The notes under the pieces are model-generated. The model saw only the letters and a program-made list of their open reading frames with translations. It was not told where the DNA came from and ran no database searches. From CAYMLL01 sp964390645 (GTDB taxonomy: Bacteria; Planctomycetota; UBA8108): 6,274 nucleotides of DNA. Location: assembly GCA_964390645.1 (NCBI GenBank), contig CAYMLL010000382.1, forward strand, positions 1 to 6,274, given 5' to 3'. Shown piece by piece: positions 5,806 through 6,274 of this stretch. The position numbers and the translations under genes were made by a program. Position 1 is the first letter of the stretch. Each line of letters starts with the position of its first letter.

Positions 5806-6274
5806 CTAATCGCGCAGAGCAGCAACCGCAGCGTGAAGGGTCCAGGCGACGGTCTCCTTGCTGAAAGGCCGCAGCGTGGCGCCGTCCTCGATCGTCGTGA
5901 AAACGAGTGGCGGAACTACGTCGCGCGGTCCGAGAGTCACCGTGCTCTGGTTACCGAGCGCGTCGGTGACGCGAACACGCATCTCGAGCTCGCGAACGCC
6001 CACGGGAACAACGACACCGATGCCGTCCCGCGCGCCCACGAGCGACGCAAGTCGACGGATCTCTCGCCACTCGCCGTCCGGCTCACGTGCCTCCACGACC
6101 AGCGGAGGCCTGGCATCAGCGGCGTCGAGTTCCAGGCCGATCGACGTCTCGAAACCACCGACCCAGTCGGTCACCGGGTCCTGCGCCACGATCGCCGGCG
6201 GCGTCTTGTCGAGCGAAAAAGAGCCCATCGCCGGTGTGGCGACGCCCGGCGTCGCTGCGGTGTTGCCGTGCGCG
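5806..6274 (-). CDS. Ig-like repeat portion of the same protein, 5' end outside window, ends at in-frame TAG
   Basis: The frame is open to the right edge, so the true start lies beyond 6274. The first in-window ATG (6228) is probably internal: the residues before it (GNTAATPGVATPAMG) look like the end of a preceding Ig-like repeat. What is visible is DKTPPAIV, one complete Ig-like repeat with LVVEAREPDGEWREI and ending VTDALGNQSTVTLGP, then the first half of another (VPPLVFTTIEDGATL, KETVAWTLH). It stops at TAG (5808-5806) in the middle of that repeat. The same frame continues without a gap as LLVRVAYRLGAAGEWKRV, which aligns with LVVEAREPDGEWREI of the preceding repeat. Such Ig-like repeats occur in exported or surface proteins, but the signal peptide cannot be seen. 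The gene is either a nonsense-mutated pseudogene, an assembly error, or a read-through case. Confidence 0.7.
   Translation of the reverse strand, partial: AHGNTAATPGVATPAMGSFSLDKTPPAIVAQDPVTDWVGGFETSIGLELDAADARPPLVVEAREPDGEWREIRRLASLVGARDGIGVVVPVGVRELEMRVRVTDALGNQSTVTLGPRDVVPPLVFTTIEDGATLRPFSKETVAWTLHAAVAALRD

Overview
This 6,274-base window is GC-rich bacterial chromosome with a Gram-negative flavour (type IV pilin-like protein, multi-subunit acetyl-CoA carboxylase). I cannot assign a species. The style of the pilin and of the secreted-looking Ig-like/TPR protein would fit an uncultured soil or sediment lineage such as Acidobacteriota, Myxococcota or a relative, but that is inference. Most genes are on the minus strand; only recJ is on the plus strand.

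From left to right: (1) the 5' part of a minus-strand gene whose start resembles a response-regulator receiver fold without the usual acidic pair, cut by the window edge; (2) accD, carboxyltransferase beta subunit of acetyl-CoA carboxylase; (3) rpe, ribulose-phosphate 3-epimerase, whose stop codon overlaps the accD start (ATGA); (4) a 259-base gap holding a convincing rho-independent terminator for the pilin transcript and a candidate rpe promoter placed so close to the ATG that the rpe mRNA would be almost leaderless; (5) a type IV pilin-like protein with a class III prepilin leader; (6) a 516-base divergent intergenic region with a hairpin-rich pilin leader on one side and a good sigma-70-type promoter for recJ on the other; (7) a complete recJ single-strand exonuclease gene; (8) a short convergent gap with three tandem copies of a 19-base unit; (9) a minus-strand gene with Ig-like repeats followed by TPRs, running off the right edge and interrupted by one in-frame TAG.

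The genes do not form one pathway. rpe (pentose phosphate/Calvin carbon flow) and accD (first step of fatty acid synthesis) are translationally linked, and the partial gene lies 25 bases downstream in the same direction, so rpe-accD-(receiver-like) is a probable operon. The pilin appears to be a separate transcription unit, and recJ a separate monocistronic one within the window. I see no transposon, integrase, CRISPR array, tRNA or rRNA. No clearly new multi-gene system is visible. The best leads are the in-frame amber codon inside a continuous domain, the structured pilin leader with a partial resemblance to the 3' subdomain of GEMM (cyclic dinucleotide) riboswitches, and the palindromes around the rpe promoter.
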